Assembly: GCA_947448725.1 (NCBI GenBank)
Contig: CANFOM010000005.1
Coordinates: forward strand, 1-64,000
Direction: 5' to 3'
From: Bacteroidota bacterium
Lineage (GTDB): Bacteria > Bacteroidota > Bacteroidia > Chitinophagales > Chitinophagaceae
Length of the DNA stretch: 64,000 nt
Shown here: one piece after another, positions 45,056-54,915 of the stretch
How positions within the stretch are numbered: the stretch's first letter is position 1
Layout of the letters: every line of letters begins with the position of its first letter
The notes under the pieces: model-generated
The model's input: only the letters and a program-made list of their open reading frames with translations
Databases searched by the model: none
Told to the model about the DNA's origin: nothing
Program-made: the position numbers and the translations under genes

Positions 45056-45087
45056 ATTGCTTGGTATTCAATACAGGCTTATCTTTG
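45056..45087 (+). promoter_or_regulatory. Promoter of mnmG
   Basis: ATTG (45056-45059), 20 bases, then TATCTTTG (45080-45087). The -7 box ends 9 bases before the ATG at 45097, so the mRNA should be leaderless or nearly so. This rejects the TTG at 45052 as start. Confidence 0.65.
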
Positions 45088-45096
45088 CAAACTTAT

Positions 45097-46965
45097 ATGT
45101 TTCCAAAATACAATGTCATAGTAGTAGGCGCAGGCCATGCAGGTTGTGAAGCAGCAGCAGCGGCGGCCAACATGGGATCCAAGGTTTTATTGGTCACCAT
45201 GAACATGCAAACCATTGCCCAAATGAGTTGTAACCCAGCTATGGGTGGAATTGCTAAAGGACAGATAGTAAGGGAGATTGATGCTTTAGGTGGATATAGT
45301 GGCATCGTGACAGACTTAAGTACGATACAGTTTAGAATGCTTAATAAAAGCAAGGGGCCCGCTATGTGGAGCCCTAGAGCCCAAAACGACAGACAATTAT
45401 TTGCGAGTAAATGGAGGGAGATGTTGGAAAACACTCCGAATGTAGATTTTTACCAGGATTCGGTCAATGAATTAATCATTAAAAATAATAAGGCTTGTGG
45501 AGTAATTACAAGTTTAGGTCACAAAATTGAATCTGACGCTGTAATTATAACTAGCGGAACTTTTTTAAACGGAATTATTCATATTGGAGAGAAGCAGATA
45601 GGTGGTGGAAGAGTAGCAGAAAAAGCCGCAACAGGTATAACAGAACAATTGGTTTCCTTTGGCTTAGAATCGGACCGATTAAAAACCGGAACACCGCCAA
45701 GGGTTGATGGGCGTAGTTTAGATTATACTAAGATGGAAGAGCAGAAGGGCGATGAAGAAATAGTTGGATTTTCTTATATGGATATTCCTAGAATTAAAGC
45801 CAAGGACCAGCGATCATGTTGGATTACTTATACGGATAATATAGTTCATGATGTATTAAGGACTGGATTTGATCGAAGCCCCATGTACCAAGGCCGAATT
45901 GAAGGAGTGGGTCCAAGGTATTGTCCAAGTATAGAAGATAAGATAAATAGATTCGCAGATAGAGAAAGACATCAATTATTTGTAGAACCAGAAGGCTGGA
46001 ATACAGTTGAAATATATGTCAATGGATTTAGTACAAGCTTACCGGAAGAAGTTCAATACGAAGCTCTTCGTAGAGTTCCTGGTTTTGAGAATGCACGTAT
46101 GTTCCGTCCAGGTTACGCTATTGAATACGATTATTTTCAACCGACGCAGTTAACTTATACATTAGAAACAAAAGCAATAAATAATTTGTACTTCGCAGGT
46201 CAAATTAATGGCACAACAGGATACGAGGAAGCAGCCTGCCAAGGGATTATGGCGGGTATCAATGCACATTTAAAAATTAACGAAAAGGAGCCATTAATAC
46301 TTAAAAGAAGTGATGCTTATATTGGAGTATTAATAGATGATCTTATTAGCAAGGGTACCAACGAACCCTATAGAATGTTTACGTCACGTGCCGAATTTAG
46401 AACTCTATTAAGACAGGACAATGCAGATCTTAGATTAACAGAACTTAGCTATCAACTTGGTTTTGCCAGTGCTGATAGAATGCGAAAAGTGGAACAAAAA
46501 ACAAATGAAGTTGCAAATATTAAAACGATACTTGCTAATCAAACTATTATACCGGAGGAGGTAAATGGCTTTTTATCCAGTATCGATTCGATGGTCATAA
46601 CAGAAAAACAAAAAGCGTCAAAACTCTTGCTACGACCAAATATTAGCCTGCAACAAGTGGTTGATCACTGTGCCGAATTAAAAGAAAAATTAGCAGAAAA
46701 AGAAGTAGATCATTTAGAACAAGCAGAGATACAAATAAAATATGAGCGATATATTGAGAAAGAAAAAGAAATTGTAGAACGTATGTTAACGCTCGAAAAT
46801 AAAATTATACCAACTAATTTTGATTACGATAAATTATCTGCCCTATCTATTGAAGCCTTACAAAAATTCAAAAAAATTCGACCACTTACCATCGGTCAAG
46901 CCAGCAGAATTAGTGGGGTCAATCCAAGTGATATACAAATTCTAATGGTCTTTATTGGTCGCTAA
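45097..46965 (+). CDS. mnmG: tRNA uridine-5-carboxymethylaminomethyl modification enzyme
   Basis: 622 residues from the ATG at 45097 (MFPKYNVIVVGAGHAGCEAAAAAANMG, here quoted only as family start). FAD-binding GxGxxG is followed by the MnmG signature CNPAMGGIAKG and by GQINGTTGYEEAACQG near the middle. With MnmE it forms the cmnm5 group on U34 of several tRNAs. The gene (old name gidA) lies beside the replication origin in many bacteria. The parS-like repeats stand directly upstream. Confidence 0.96.
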   Translation: MFPKYNVIVVGAGHAGCEAAAAAANMGSKVLLVTMNMQTIAQMSCNPAMGGIAKGQIVREIDALGGYSGIVTDLSTIQFRMLNKSKGPAMWSPRAQNDRQLFASKWREMLENTPNVDFYQDSVNELIIKNNKACGVITSLGHKIESDAVIITSGTFLNGIIHIGEKQIGGGRVAEKAATGITEQLVSFGLESDRLKTGTPPRVDGRSLDYTKMEEQKGDEEIVGFSYMDIPRIKAKDQRSCWITYTDNIVHDVLRTGFDRSPMYQGRIEGVGPRYCPSIEDKINRFADRERHQLFVEPEGWNTVEIYVNGFSTSLPEEVQYEALRRVPGFENARMFRPGYAIEYDYFQPTQLTYTLETKAINNLYFAGQINGTTGYEEAACQGIMAGINAHLKINEKEPLILKRSDAYIGVLIDDLISKGTNEPYRMFTSRAEFRTLLRQDNADLRLTELSYQLGFASADRMRKVEQKTNEVANIKTILANQTIIPEEVNGFLSSIDSMVITEKQKASKLLLRPNISLQQVVDHCAELKEKLAEKEVDHLEQAEIQIKYERYIEKEKEIVERMLTLENKIIPTNFDYDKLSALSIEALQKFKKIRPLTIGQASRISGVNPSDIQILMVFIGR

Positions 46966-47075
46966 TTTTTATACAATTCTAATTCTTTGAGCCACTCATA
47001 AAATATATTTATTTCGGTGCTTTATCACAGACAGTTTGTAGTAGCTTTAGAATATTTCTATATCACTATTAAATT

Positions 47076-50000
47076 ATGAAGCGTATGAAAAAGATATTTA
47101 TGTGGTTAATTTTTCTTGGCTCTATTACCAATGCAATCGCACAAGAAAGTTTTCCGATTAATGGCATTCGAGATATTCGTGCAGGTTTGTATGCATTTAC
47201 CAATGCTACCATCGTGCAGAATGAAAAAAATAAAATTGAAAATGCTACACTATTAATTAAACAGGGCAAAATTATAGCAGTAGGTATTTCAGTTACTATT
47301 CCAAAAGACGCTATAATAATTAATTGTGCCGGTAAATTCATATATCCTTCATTTATAGATCCATTTACAGACTATGGTGCTGGAACTGTAAAACGTGCAA
47401 TTAATAGTTTAGGGTATGGCGGACCAGGACAATTTCTATCTAATAAAGTAGGTGCCTACAATTGGAACCAAGCCATTAAACCAGAAATAAATGCTGCTGA
47501 TGTATTTTCTATAGACGAATCCATGGCTGCTAATTATAGATCCAATGGATTTGGTGCTGTATTTACACATCTAAAAGATGGTATTGCAAGAGGAACTGGC
47601 GCTGTCGTAAGCTTAAACACAGAAAATACCAATCAGGCTATACTAAAAACAAAAGCTGCGGCTGTTTATTCTTTTGAAAAGGGGACTTCAACACAATCTT
47701 ACCCAAGTAGTTTGATGGGAAGCATTGCCCTATTACGTCAAACCTATTTAGATGCAAAATGGTATAAAACAAAACCAGTAACAGAAGGCGTAAATTTATC
47801 ATTAGAGGCTTGGAACAACAATCAAAATTTACCACAAATTTTTTTAGCAGACGACAAATGGAGTACGGTTCGTGCAGACCGCTTAGGGGATGAATTTGGA
47901 GTACAATATATCATCAAAGGTGGAGATAATGGATATCAACGCATTGATGAAATGGTAAAAACAAAAGCATCCTATATACTAGGTATTGATTTTCCGGTAG
48001 CAATGGATGTAGAGGATCCCAATGATGCACGCTTTATTTCTTTAGCCGATCTTAAACATTGGGAATTGGCTCCAACCAATCCAGCTGCATTTGAAAAAGC
48101 TAATATTAGTTTTAGTTTTAGTAGTTCAGACTTAAAGGATTCTAAATTATTTTTAACTAATATTAAAAAAGCAATACAATTTGGTTTATCTGAAACCAAA
48201 GCATTAGAAGCTTTAACAAAAACACCAGCTACTCAGCTTGGTGTTTATGATCAAGTTGGTTCCTTAGAAACAGGTAAATTAGCCAATTTTATAATTACGA
48301 CCGAACCCATCTTTTCTAGTACATCAAAAATTATAGAAAACTGGGTACAAGGAAATAAATATGAAATTAATGGCGCTGAGTGGAAAAATTTTGCTGGAAA
48401 ATATAAATTAACCATCAACAATGGTGGAACCAAGAGTGAATATAATTTAGAGGTTAAAAAAGATTTATCCGCTTCCATCATTGGTACAGATACCCTTTCA
48501 GCAAAAATTGCCATCAATGAATCAATGATTAAAATATCTTTTCCTACTAAAAAAGGAAGAGGCGCCGAACAAATACGCCTAAGTGGAACAATCTTGGGTA
48601 ATGATTGGACAGGGATTGGAACAGATGCAACTGGTAGTAAAACCACCTGGTTGGCAAATTTAACCAACCCTTTGATTAATACTACAGAAACTAAAAAAAC
48701 AAATGATACCTTAAAAGCATTAGCAAAAATAACTTACCCCTTCGTAGGTTTCGGAAATGAAACTATTCCTACTCAAGAAACCATCTTAATTAAAAATACA
48801 ACGGTATGGACTAGTGATAAAGAAGGTATTTTAAAAAATACAGATGTTTTAATAAAAAATGGTAAGATTGGTAAAATTGGACAAAATATTACCGATGCAA
48901 CTGCAAGAATTATAGACGGTTCCAATAAACATTTAAGCGCCGGTATTATTGACGAACATTCTCATATTGGTGCCTTATCCATCAACGAGGGTGCACAATC
49001 CGTTACATCTGAAGTGCGCATTGCTGACAATTTAAATCCAGAAGATATCAATATCTATCGTCAATTAAGTGGGGGTGTTACTTCCTCTCATATTTTACAC
49101 GGATCTGCCAATACCATTGGTGGACAAACACAATTAATAAAACTTCGTTGGGGTGCTAATGATCAAGATTTAAAATTCGCAGGTGCCGATCCTTTTATAA
49201 AATTTGCATTGGGTGAAAACGTGAAACGTACCACTAGTTCAAATAATAACCGTTTCCCAGATACGAGAATGGGCGTGGAAGAAGTATTAAATGATGCATT
49301 TGATAGAGCATTAGATTATCAAAAAGCATTAAAAGAAAATCCAAATGCCAGAAAAGATTTGGAACTAGATGCTTTGGTAGAAATACTAAATAAAAAAAGA
49401 TTTATTACTTGTCATTCTTATGTTCAACCCGAAATTACTTACATGCTTCGTATTGGTGATAAATATGGTTTTACAGTCAATACCTTTACACACATCTTAG
49501 AAGGATTTAAAGTGGCAGACAAAATGAAAGAACATGGTGCCAATGTATCAACATTTTCTGATTGGTTTATGTATAAAACAGAAGTACAAGATGCAACCGG
49601 ATACAATGCCGCTATCATGCATAAAGTAGGTTTAAATGTTTGTATTAATTCAGATGATGCTGAAATGGCAAGAAGATTAAATCAAGAAGCAGCCAAAACT
49701 ATTGAATATGGTGGTGTATCAGAAGAAGATGCACTTAAAATGGTAACTATTAATCCTGCAAAAGCATTACATGTTGCTGACAAAGTGGGTAGCATTAAAG
49801 TGGGCAAGGATGCTGATCTTGTTTTATGGTCAGACAATCCATTAAGTATTTATGCAAAATCGCTTCTTACCATCGTTGATGGTATTGTGTATTTTGATAG
49901 AGAAAAAGATGCAACCATGCACCAAACAGTGGCTGCAGAAAAAACAAGATTAATACAAAAAATGTTAGGCGATAAAAAAGCAGGAGGTCCTACAAAACCA

Positions 50001-50090
50001 GCAATGCCAAGTTATCAAACTATTTTAACTTGTGGAGATCATGATCACGAAGATGGCCTAGCTACTATTTACGAAAACCAAAAAGATTAA
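47076..50090 (+). CDS. Secreted double amidohydrolase, N-terminal half degenerate
   Basis: 1004 residues with a signal peptide (MKRMKKIFMWLIFLGSITNAIAQ; ATG 47085 also possible). Two urease-type amidohydrolase modules lie in tandem. The C-terminal one (about 570-960) has the metal motif HxH at H628/H630 (IIDEHSHIGALS), then TCHSYVQPEI (H780), a further His in NTFTHILEG, and the acid in INSDDAEMARR. It looks active. In the N-terminal module the HxH position reads IDPFTDYGAG, with no histidines, so it should be inactive. Imidazolonepropionase/dipeptidase-like; substrate unknown. The stop is 3 bases from the next start. Confidence 0.85.
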   Translation: MKRMKKIFMWLIFLGSITNAIAQESFPINGIRDIRAGLYAFTNATIVQNEKNKIENATLLIKQGKIIAVGISVTIPKDAIIINCAGKFIYPSFIDPFTDYGAGTVKRAINSLGYGGPGQFLSNKVGAYNWNQAIKPEINAADVFSIDESMAANYRSNGFGAVFTHLKDGIARGTGAVVSLNTENTNQAILKTKAAAVYSFEKGTSTQSYPSSLMGSIALLRQTYLDAKWYKTKPVTEGVNLSLEAWNNNQNLPQIFLADDKWSTVRADRLGDEFGVQYIIKGGDNGYQRIDEMVKTKASYILGIDFPVAMDVEDPNDARFISLADLKHWELAPTNPAAFEKANISFSFSSSDLKDSKLFLTNIKKAIQFGLSETKALEALTKTPATQLGVYDQVGSLETGKLANFIITTEPIFSSTSKIIENWVQGNKYEINGAEWKNFAGKYKLTINNGGTKSEYNLEVKKDLSASIIGTDTLSAKIAINESMIKISFPTKKGRGAEQIRLSGTILGNDWTGIGTDATGSKTTWLANLTNPLINTTETKKTNDTLKALAKITYPFVGFGNETIPTQETILIKNTTVWTSDKEGILKNTDVLIKNGKIGKIGQNITDATARIIDGSNKHLSAGIIDEHSHIGALSINEGAQSVTSEVRIADNLNPEDINIYRQLSGGVTSSHILHGSANTIGGQTQLIKLRWGANDQDLKFAGADPFIKFALGENVKRTTSSNNNRFPDTRMGVEEVLNDAFDRALDYQKALKENPNARKDLELDALVEILNKKRFITCHSYVQPEITYMLRIGDKYGFTVNTFTHILEGFKVADKMKEHGANVSTFSDWFMYKTEVQDATGYNAAIMHKVGLNVCINSDDAEMARRLNQEAAKTIEYGGVSEEDALKMVTINPAKALHVADKVGSIKVGKDADLVLWSDNPLSIYAKSLLTIVDGIVYFDREKDATMHQTVAAEKTRLIQKMLGDKKAGGPTKPAMPSYQTILTCGDHDHEDGLATIYENQKD

Positions 50091-50093
50091 CCC

Positions 50094-51401
50094 ATGCAAA
50101 ATAAATATTCAACCTATATTTTCATATCACTTGCATTACTAAGTACTATTACAAAAGCACAAGAAACTATTTATCCTGCTACTGTACAGAAAGGTGTTAC
50201 CATAATTACACATGCTACCATTCATATTGGTAATGGTACCGTTTTAAATGATGCCTCGGTATTATTTGAAAATGGTAAAATAAAACAAGTGGGTAATACT
50301 ATTTCAATACCCAGTGGAGCTACAACCATAGATGCCAGTGGAAAACAAGTATATCCTGGTTTGATTCTTCCTGTTTCAAGTCTTGGCTTAAAAGAAATTA
50401 ACAGTGGTGTAAGAGGTAGTAATGATTTTTTAGAAATTGGAGATAACAATGCAAGTATTAGAAGTATTGTGTCTTACAATACCGACTCTAAGGTAATCAA
50501 TGCCTTAAGAGCAAATGGTGTTTTGCTTGCGCATGTTGCACCCATGGGAGATTTAATTGAAGGAAGCTCGAGTGTGGTTCAATTAGATGCTTGGAATTAC
50601 GAAGATGCTGCTTATAAATTAGACAATGGGATGTTTTTAAATATGCCTTCATTAATGGTAAGAAGGGGTGGTCGTGGTTATATGAGACCACAAAGTGGAG
50701 ATCCGGTTAAAGAAGGTTTAGCAAAAATTGAAAATGTAAAAAAATTCTTCATTGATGCTAAAGCATATCTACAAGAAAAAAATCATAGTGTCAACAATTT
50801 GAAATTTGAAGCAGTTCGTGGATTATTTGATGGCAAACAAAAATTATTTATACGCGCAAATGAGGTCAAACAAATGTTGCTTGCCATAGATTTAGGGAAA
50901 ACTTTTGGTTTTAAAATTGTTCTAGTGGGTGCGGTAGAAAGTTTACAAATAGCTTCGATATTAGCAGAAAATAATATCCCCGTTATTTTAGACAATCAGC
51001 ACGCACTTCCAACAACCGAAGATGATGATATTGATCAATTGTATAAATTACCCGCTCAACTTAAACAAGCAGGCGTTTTATTTGCCATTAATGATGCCAA
51101 TGAACAAAGCAAACAACGTAATATGAGCTTTAACGCAGGAACCGCGGTTGCCTATGGTTTAGAGAAAGAAGAAGCTCTAAGCGCTATTACGCTTAATACA
51201 GCTAAAATATTAGGTATTGATGCTATTACAGGATCTATTGAAGTTGGCAAAGATGCTAATATAATCATCAGCGAAGGGGATATTTTAGACATGCGTGGCA
51301 ATCAACTAAGCAAAGCCTTTATTCAAGGTAGAGATATTTCTTTGGACAATAAACAAAAGCAATTATACGAGCGATATAAATACAAGTATAAAATTAAATA
51401 A
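50094..51401 (+). CDS. Secreted amidohydrolase-fold protein lacking metal ligands
   Basis: 435 residues with a signal peptide (YSTYIFISLALLSTITKAQ). The amidohydrolase scaffold is clear: DASVLFENGKIKQVGNTI, the edge ASGKQVYPGLILP, and the C-terminal TLNTAKILGIDAITGSIEVGKDANIIISEGD. Where HxH is expected the sequence is LILPVSSLGL, and later metal histidines are not apparent. It is probably a pseudoenzyme or structural partner of the upstream double amidohydrolase. It is translationally coupled to it (3-base gap) and followed by a strong terminator. Confidence 0.82.
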   Translation: MQNKYSTYIFISLALLSTITKAQETIYPATVQKGVTIITHATIHIGNGTVLNDASVLFENGKIKQVGNTISIPSGATTIDASGKQVYPGLILPVSSLGLKEINSGVRGSNDFLEIGDNNASIRSIVSYNTDSKVINALRANGVLLAHVAPMGDLIEGSSSVVQLDAWNYEDAAYKLDNGMFLNMPSLMVRRGGRGYMRPQSGDPVKEGLAKIENVKKFFIDAKAYLQEKNHSVNNLKFEAVRGLFDGKQKLFIRANEVKQMLLAIDLGKTFGFKIVLVGAVESLQIASILAENNIPVILDNQHALPTTEDDDIDQLYKLPAQLKQAGVLFAINDANEQSKQRNMSFNAGTAVAYGLEKEEALSAITLNTAKILGIDAITGSIEVGKDANIIISEGDILDMRGNQLSKAFIQGRDISLDNKQKQLYERYKYKYKIK

Positions 51402-51432
51402 ATCATACTTTATTATAAGATTTTAACATTTT

Positions 51433-51473
51433 AAAACCTCCCAATTGCTGATTGTAATTGGGAGGTTTTTTTT
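51433..51473 (+). terminator. Intrinsic terminator of the amidohydrolase operon
   Basis: aaaacctcccaatt (51433-51446) pairs fully with aattgggaggtttt (51456-51469), loop 9 bases, then a T-run of eight. It lies only 15 bases before polA. Confidence 0.9.
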
Positions 51474-51487
51474 GTTAACTTAGCAGC

Positions 51488-54409
51488 ATGCCTAAAAAAC
51501 TGTTTTTACTAGATGCGCTAGCCTTAATTTATCGTGCCTATTATGCATTAATACGAACACCCAGAATTACCACAACAGGTATTAATACCAATGCGCAGTT
51601 TGGATTTACAAATACTTTATTAGAAATAATTAGAAAAGAAAATCCTACCCATATTGCAGTATGTTTTGATACGCATGCACCCACCGAGCGTCATACCGAT
51701 TATACCGATTATAAAGCCAATCGTCAGGAAGCACCTGAAGATTTATTAGACTCATTACCACATATTAAAGCCATAATTGAGGGATTTAATATTCCTGTAA
51801 TAGAATATGATGGCTATGAAGCCGATGATATAATTGGAACACTGGCTTGGCAAGCTGCCGACAAGGGTTATGATGTATATATGGTCACTCCAGATAAAGA
51901 TTATGGGCAATTGTTAATTCACCCGAATGTTTTTATATGGAAACCACCGGCATTTGGTAACAAAGAAGAAATTGTAGATGCTAAAAAAATATGTGAGAAG
52001 TGGGATATAGAGAGGGTCGAACAAGTGGTAGATATGTTAGGTTTAATGGGTGACGCTTCCGATAATATTCCTGGTATTCCTGGAGTAGGTGAAAAAACAG
52101 CAGCCAAACTATTAAAATTATATGGTACGCTGGAAGGTGTTTTAGACAATGCTGATAAAATTACCGGATCCATGGGTGAAAAAGTGCGCGCGGGTAAAAA
52201 ATCGGCCATCATGAGTAAAAAACTGGCCACCATCATAACCAACGTGCCCGTTACATTTCATGAGGAAGATTTTCGTTTAAAAGAAAAAAATAAATCTGCA
52301 CTAGCAGAAATTTTTAATGAATTAGAATTTAAAACATTAGGAAAAAGAATTTTGGGTGAGGATTTCGCAGTGATGGGGGGTGCTGGATCAACAGAAGTAG
52401 TTGTTAAAAAACAAGAGCAAACCGACTTGTTTGGAAATACGGTCAATGTAAAAATTAAAAGGAAGAAACTAGGAGACAAAGAAATTGATGCAGGCTCAAA
52501 TGCAATAGCTCAAAACGAAGAACAAGAAGAAGAGAGTATTGAAAACGAGGACGAAGCCCTTCCAGTGCAATTAGTGGTCAATAAAAATAGCAGCAATACT
52601 GATCATAAATATATTTCGGTTGTTGGCACAGTGGCCATCAAAAAATTAGTGCAAGAACTTTTACAACAAAAAGAAATATGTATTGATACGGAAACAACGG
52701 GTATCAATGCCAATGATGTGGAACTAGTAGGATTAAGCTTTTCTTATACCGAGCACGAAGGCTATTATATCCCAATCGCAAATGACGGTGATGGTGAAGG
52801 GGGTGCTAAAAATATATTAACACATTTTGAAGCACTATTTAAAAATAAAAATATATTATGGATAGGTCAAAATCTAAAGTATGATTTTTTAGTATTAAAA
52901 TGGTATGGTGTTGAATTATTGGGGAATACCTTTGACACCATGTTAGCGCATTATGTGATAGAGCCAGAAGGTAGGCGCAGTATGGATTTGCTAAGTGCAC
53001 AGTTTTTGGGTTATGAACCAATATCTATAACTACACTAATTGGAAAGAAAGGAAAAAACCAAGGCACCATGCGGGATGCGCCACTAGATCAAGTAACAGA
53101 ATATGCCGCTGAGGATGCTGATATTACTTTGCAATTAAAAAATTGTTTTGCTCCACTTATTAAAAAAAGAGGGGTGGAAAAAGTATTTGAACAAGTGGAA
53201 AATCCTTTGGTGCGAGTATTGGTGGATATGGAATACGAGGGCGTTAAGGTAGATATTAATTTTCTAAATGAATATAGTAAGGTATTAGAAGTAGATGCAA
53301 AGCTGAGCGAAGAGCGCGTATATGAGCAAGCTGGGGTTCGTTTTAATCTTGCTTCACCCAAGCAACTCGGAGAAGTATTATTTGATATTTTAAAATTAGA
53401 TGCTAAAGCTAAGAAAACAAAAACAGGACAATACGCAACCGGTGAAGATGTATTACAAAAAATGGCTGCGAAGCACAAAATTGTTGATGACATTTTAAAC
53501 TTTAGAGAACTTACAAAACTAAAATCAACTTACGTGGATTCTTTTCCAGAATTAATCAATCCTAAAACCGGTCGTGTACACACTAGCTATGCTCAAGCAG
53601 TTGCAGTAACGGGTAGGTTAAGCAGCACCAATCCTAATTTACAAAATATACCCATTAGAACTGAAAGAGGTAGAGAGATACGAAAAGCATTTATACCTCG
53701 AGAACCAGGTAGAATATTAGTAAGTGCCGATTATTCTCAAATTGAATTACGAATAGTAGCGGCTATTAGTGGTGATCCAAATATGTGTGAGGCGTTTAAA
53801 TTGGGAAAAGACATACATACGGCAACCGCTGCAAAAGTATACGGTATTAAGGAAACCGATGTAACCAAAGAAATGCGCTATAAAGCAAAAAGTGTAAACT
53901 TTGGAATCATCTATGGACAAGGTGCCTTTGGATTGGCTGAAAATTTGGGAATATCAAGAACCGAGGCGAAAGAAATAATAGATAACTATAAAAAAGAATT
54001 CCCGAATATTCAATTGTACATGGATCAACAAATTAACCAGGCAAAGGAATTGGGTTATGTAGAAACATTAATGGGAAGAAAAAGATGGTTGAGAGATATC
54101 AATAGTAGCAATTTTACAGTCCGTGGTTTTGCTGAAAGAAACGCCATCAATTCTCCTATTCAAGGATCTGCAGCAGATATGATAAAATTAGCCATGATAA
54201 AAATTCATGGAGAAATGAAAAAAAGCAAATGGGAATCAAAAATGATTTTACAGGTACACGATGAACTAGTGTTTGACGCCGTTGAAACAGAACTACCAGC
54301 ATTAAAAGAATTAATATTAAGCTGTATGAAAGCGGCATTAGCCCTGCCTAATGGAGTTCCTGTTGAAGCCGAAGTGGGTGTTGGAAAAAACTGGTTAGAG
54401 GCTCATTAA
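51488..54409 (+). CDS. polA: DNA polymerase I
   Basis: 973 residues. 5'-nuclease domain (1-290; LLDALALIYRAYYALI, DGYEADDIIGTLA, GDASDNIPGIPGVG). A linker of about 75 residues is acidic and contains QTDLF (311-315). The 3'-5' exonuclease has intact acids: IDTETTG (D400, E402), QNLKYDFLVLKW, and YAAEDADI. The polymerase domain carries motif A (SADYSQIELRI), motif B (RYKAKSVNFGIIYG) and motif C (QVHDELVFD). It repairs DNA and processes Okazaki fragments. The start is shortly after the upstream terminator. The 3' end overlaps the convergent DUF2480 gene by 4 bases. Confidence 0.97.
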   Translation: MPKKLFLLDALALIYRAYYALIRTPRITTTGINTNAQFGFTNTLLEIIRKENPTHIAVCFDTHAPTERHTDYTDYKANRQEAPEDLLDSLPHIKAIIEGFNIPVIEYDGYEADDIIGTLAWQAADKGYDVYMVTPDKDYGQLLIHPNVFIWKPPAFGNKEEIVDAKKICEKWDIERVEQVVDMLGLMGDASDNIPGIPGVGEKTAAKLLKLYGTLEGVLDNADKITGSMGEKVRAGKKSAIMSKKLATIITNVPVTFHEEDFRLKEKNKSALAEIFNELEFKTLGKRILGEDFAVMGGAGSTEVVVKKQEQTDLFGNTVNVKIKRKKLGDKEIDAGSNAIAQNEEQEEESIENEDEALPVQLVVNKNSSNTDHKYISVVGTVAIKKLVQELLQQKEICIDTETTGINANDVELVGLSFSYTEHEGYYIPIANDGDGEGGAKNILTHFEALFKNKNILWIGQNLKYDFLVLKWYGVELLGNTFDTMLAHYVIEPEGRRSMDLLSAQFLGYEPISITTLIGKKGKNQGTMRDAPLDQVTEYAAEDADITLQLKNCFAPLIKKRGVEKVFEQVENPLVRVLVDMEYEGVKVDINFLNEYSKVLEVDAKLSEERVYEQAGVRFNLASPKQLGEVLFDILKLDAKAKKTKTGQYATGEDVLQKMAAKHKIVDDILNFRELTKLKSTYVDSFPELINPKTGRVHTSYAQAVAVTGRLSSTNPNLQNIPIRTERGREIRKAFIPREPGRILVSADYSQIELRIVAAISGDPNMCEAFKLGKDIHTATAAKVYGIKETDVTKEMRYKAKSVNFGIIYGQGAFGLAENLGISRTEAKEIIDNYKKEFPNIQLYMDQQINQAKELGYVETLMGRKRWLRDINSSNFTVRGFAERNAINSPIQGSAADMIKLAMIKIHGEMKKSKWESKMILQVHDELVFDAVETELPALKELILSCMKAALALPNGVPVEAEVGVGKNWLEAH

Positions 54410-54915
54410 TCTTTACGCTTATATACTGGAACGGTACTACAAGGCTCTCCGAACATAATGCTTTTTACCTCTGGGCGTAATTTTTGTGTAATGGCCACAT
54501 AGGCCGACTCTCCTATAAAAGTCTCACCACAACCTTTTACAACTATGCGTTGATTGGTATAGTCCGTTGCCTTTATTTTAGAAATATTTTCTATCAATTG
54601 TTGCTCTCTTATTTTTTTCTCATCGCCAAAATAAACAGCCGCCGCAAATGGATTTAAAGCAGAAACAATTAACATATTGGCCCACATAGGAATAATGGCA
54701 TCAGTAGAACAAAAAATTCCTACAACTTTATCTTGGAAGCTTGACCAGTCTATGGTAAGTAAGGAGGCTCTAAAATCTTTTTCTTTTAATATTAATTCCT
54801 TAAATAAATAAGGCTTAATATCAAACAAAACGAGTTCGTTTGCGGGAAGTAAGCTCGCTAAATCAATAGTTACAATACCACTATCAGCTACTTTATTATT
54901 TAAAAGGTCGGACAT
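54406..54915 (-). CDS. DUF2480 family protein
   Basis: 169 residues, a conserved Bacteroidota family of unknown role. The segments LVLFDIKPYLFKELILKEKDFRA, VVGIFCSTDAIIPMWANML and VVKGCGETFIGESAYVAIT are the family pattern as I remember it. No signal peptide. It follows the PpiD-like gene directly (adjacent, with the ATG next to the preceding stop), so they are translationally coupled. Function unknown; the link to periplasmic folding is only positional. Confidence 0.8.
   Translation of the reverse strand: MSDLLNNKVADSGIVTIDLASLLPANELVLFDIKPYLFKELILKEKDFRASLLTIDWSSFQDKVVGIFCSTDAIIPMWANMLIVSALNPFAAAVYFGDEKKIREQQLIENISKIKATDYTNQRIVVKGCGETFIGESAYVAITQKLRPEVKSIMFGEPCSTVPVYKRKD

Noticed and set aside
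53089..53493. 134-codon minus-strand frame inside polA
   Set aside because: Antisense shadow of the exonuclease and polymerase domains; Ser-rich low-complexity translation.
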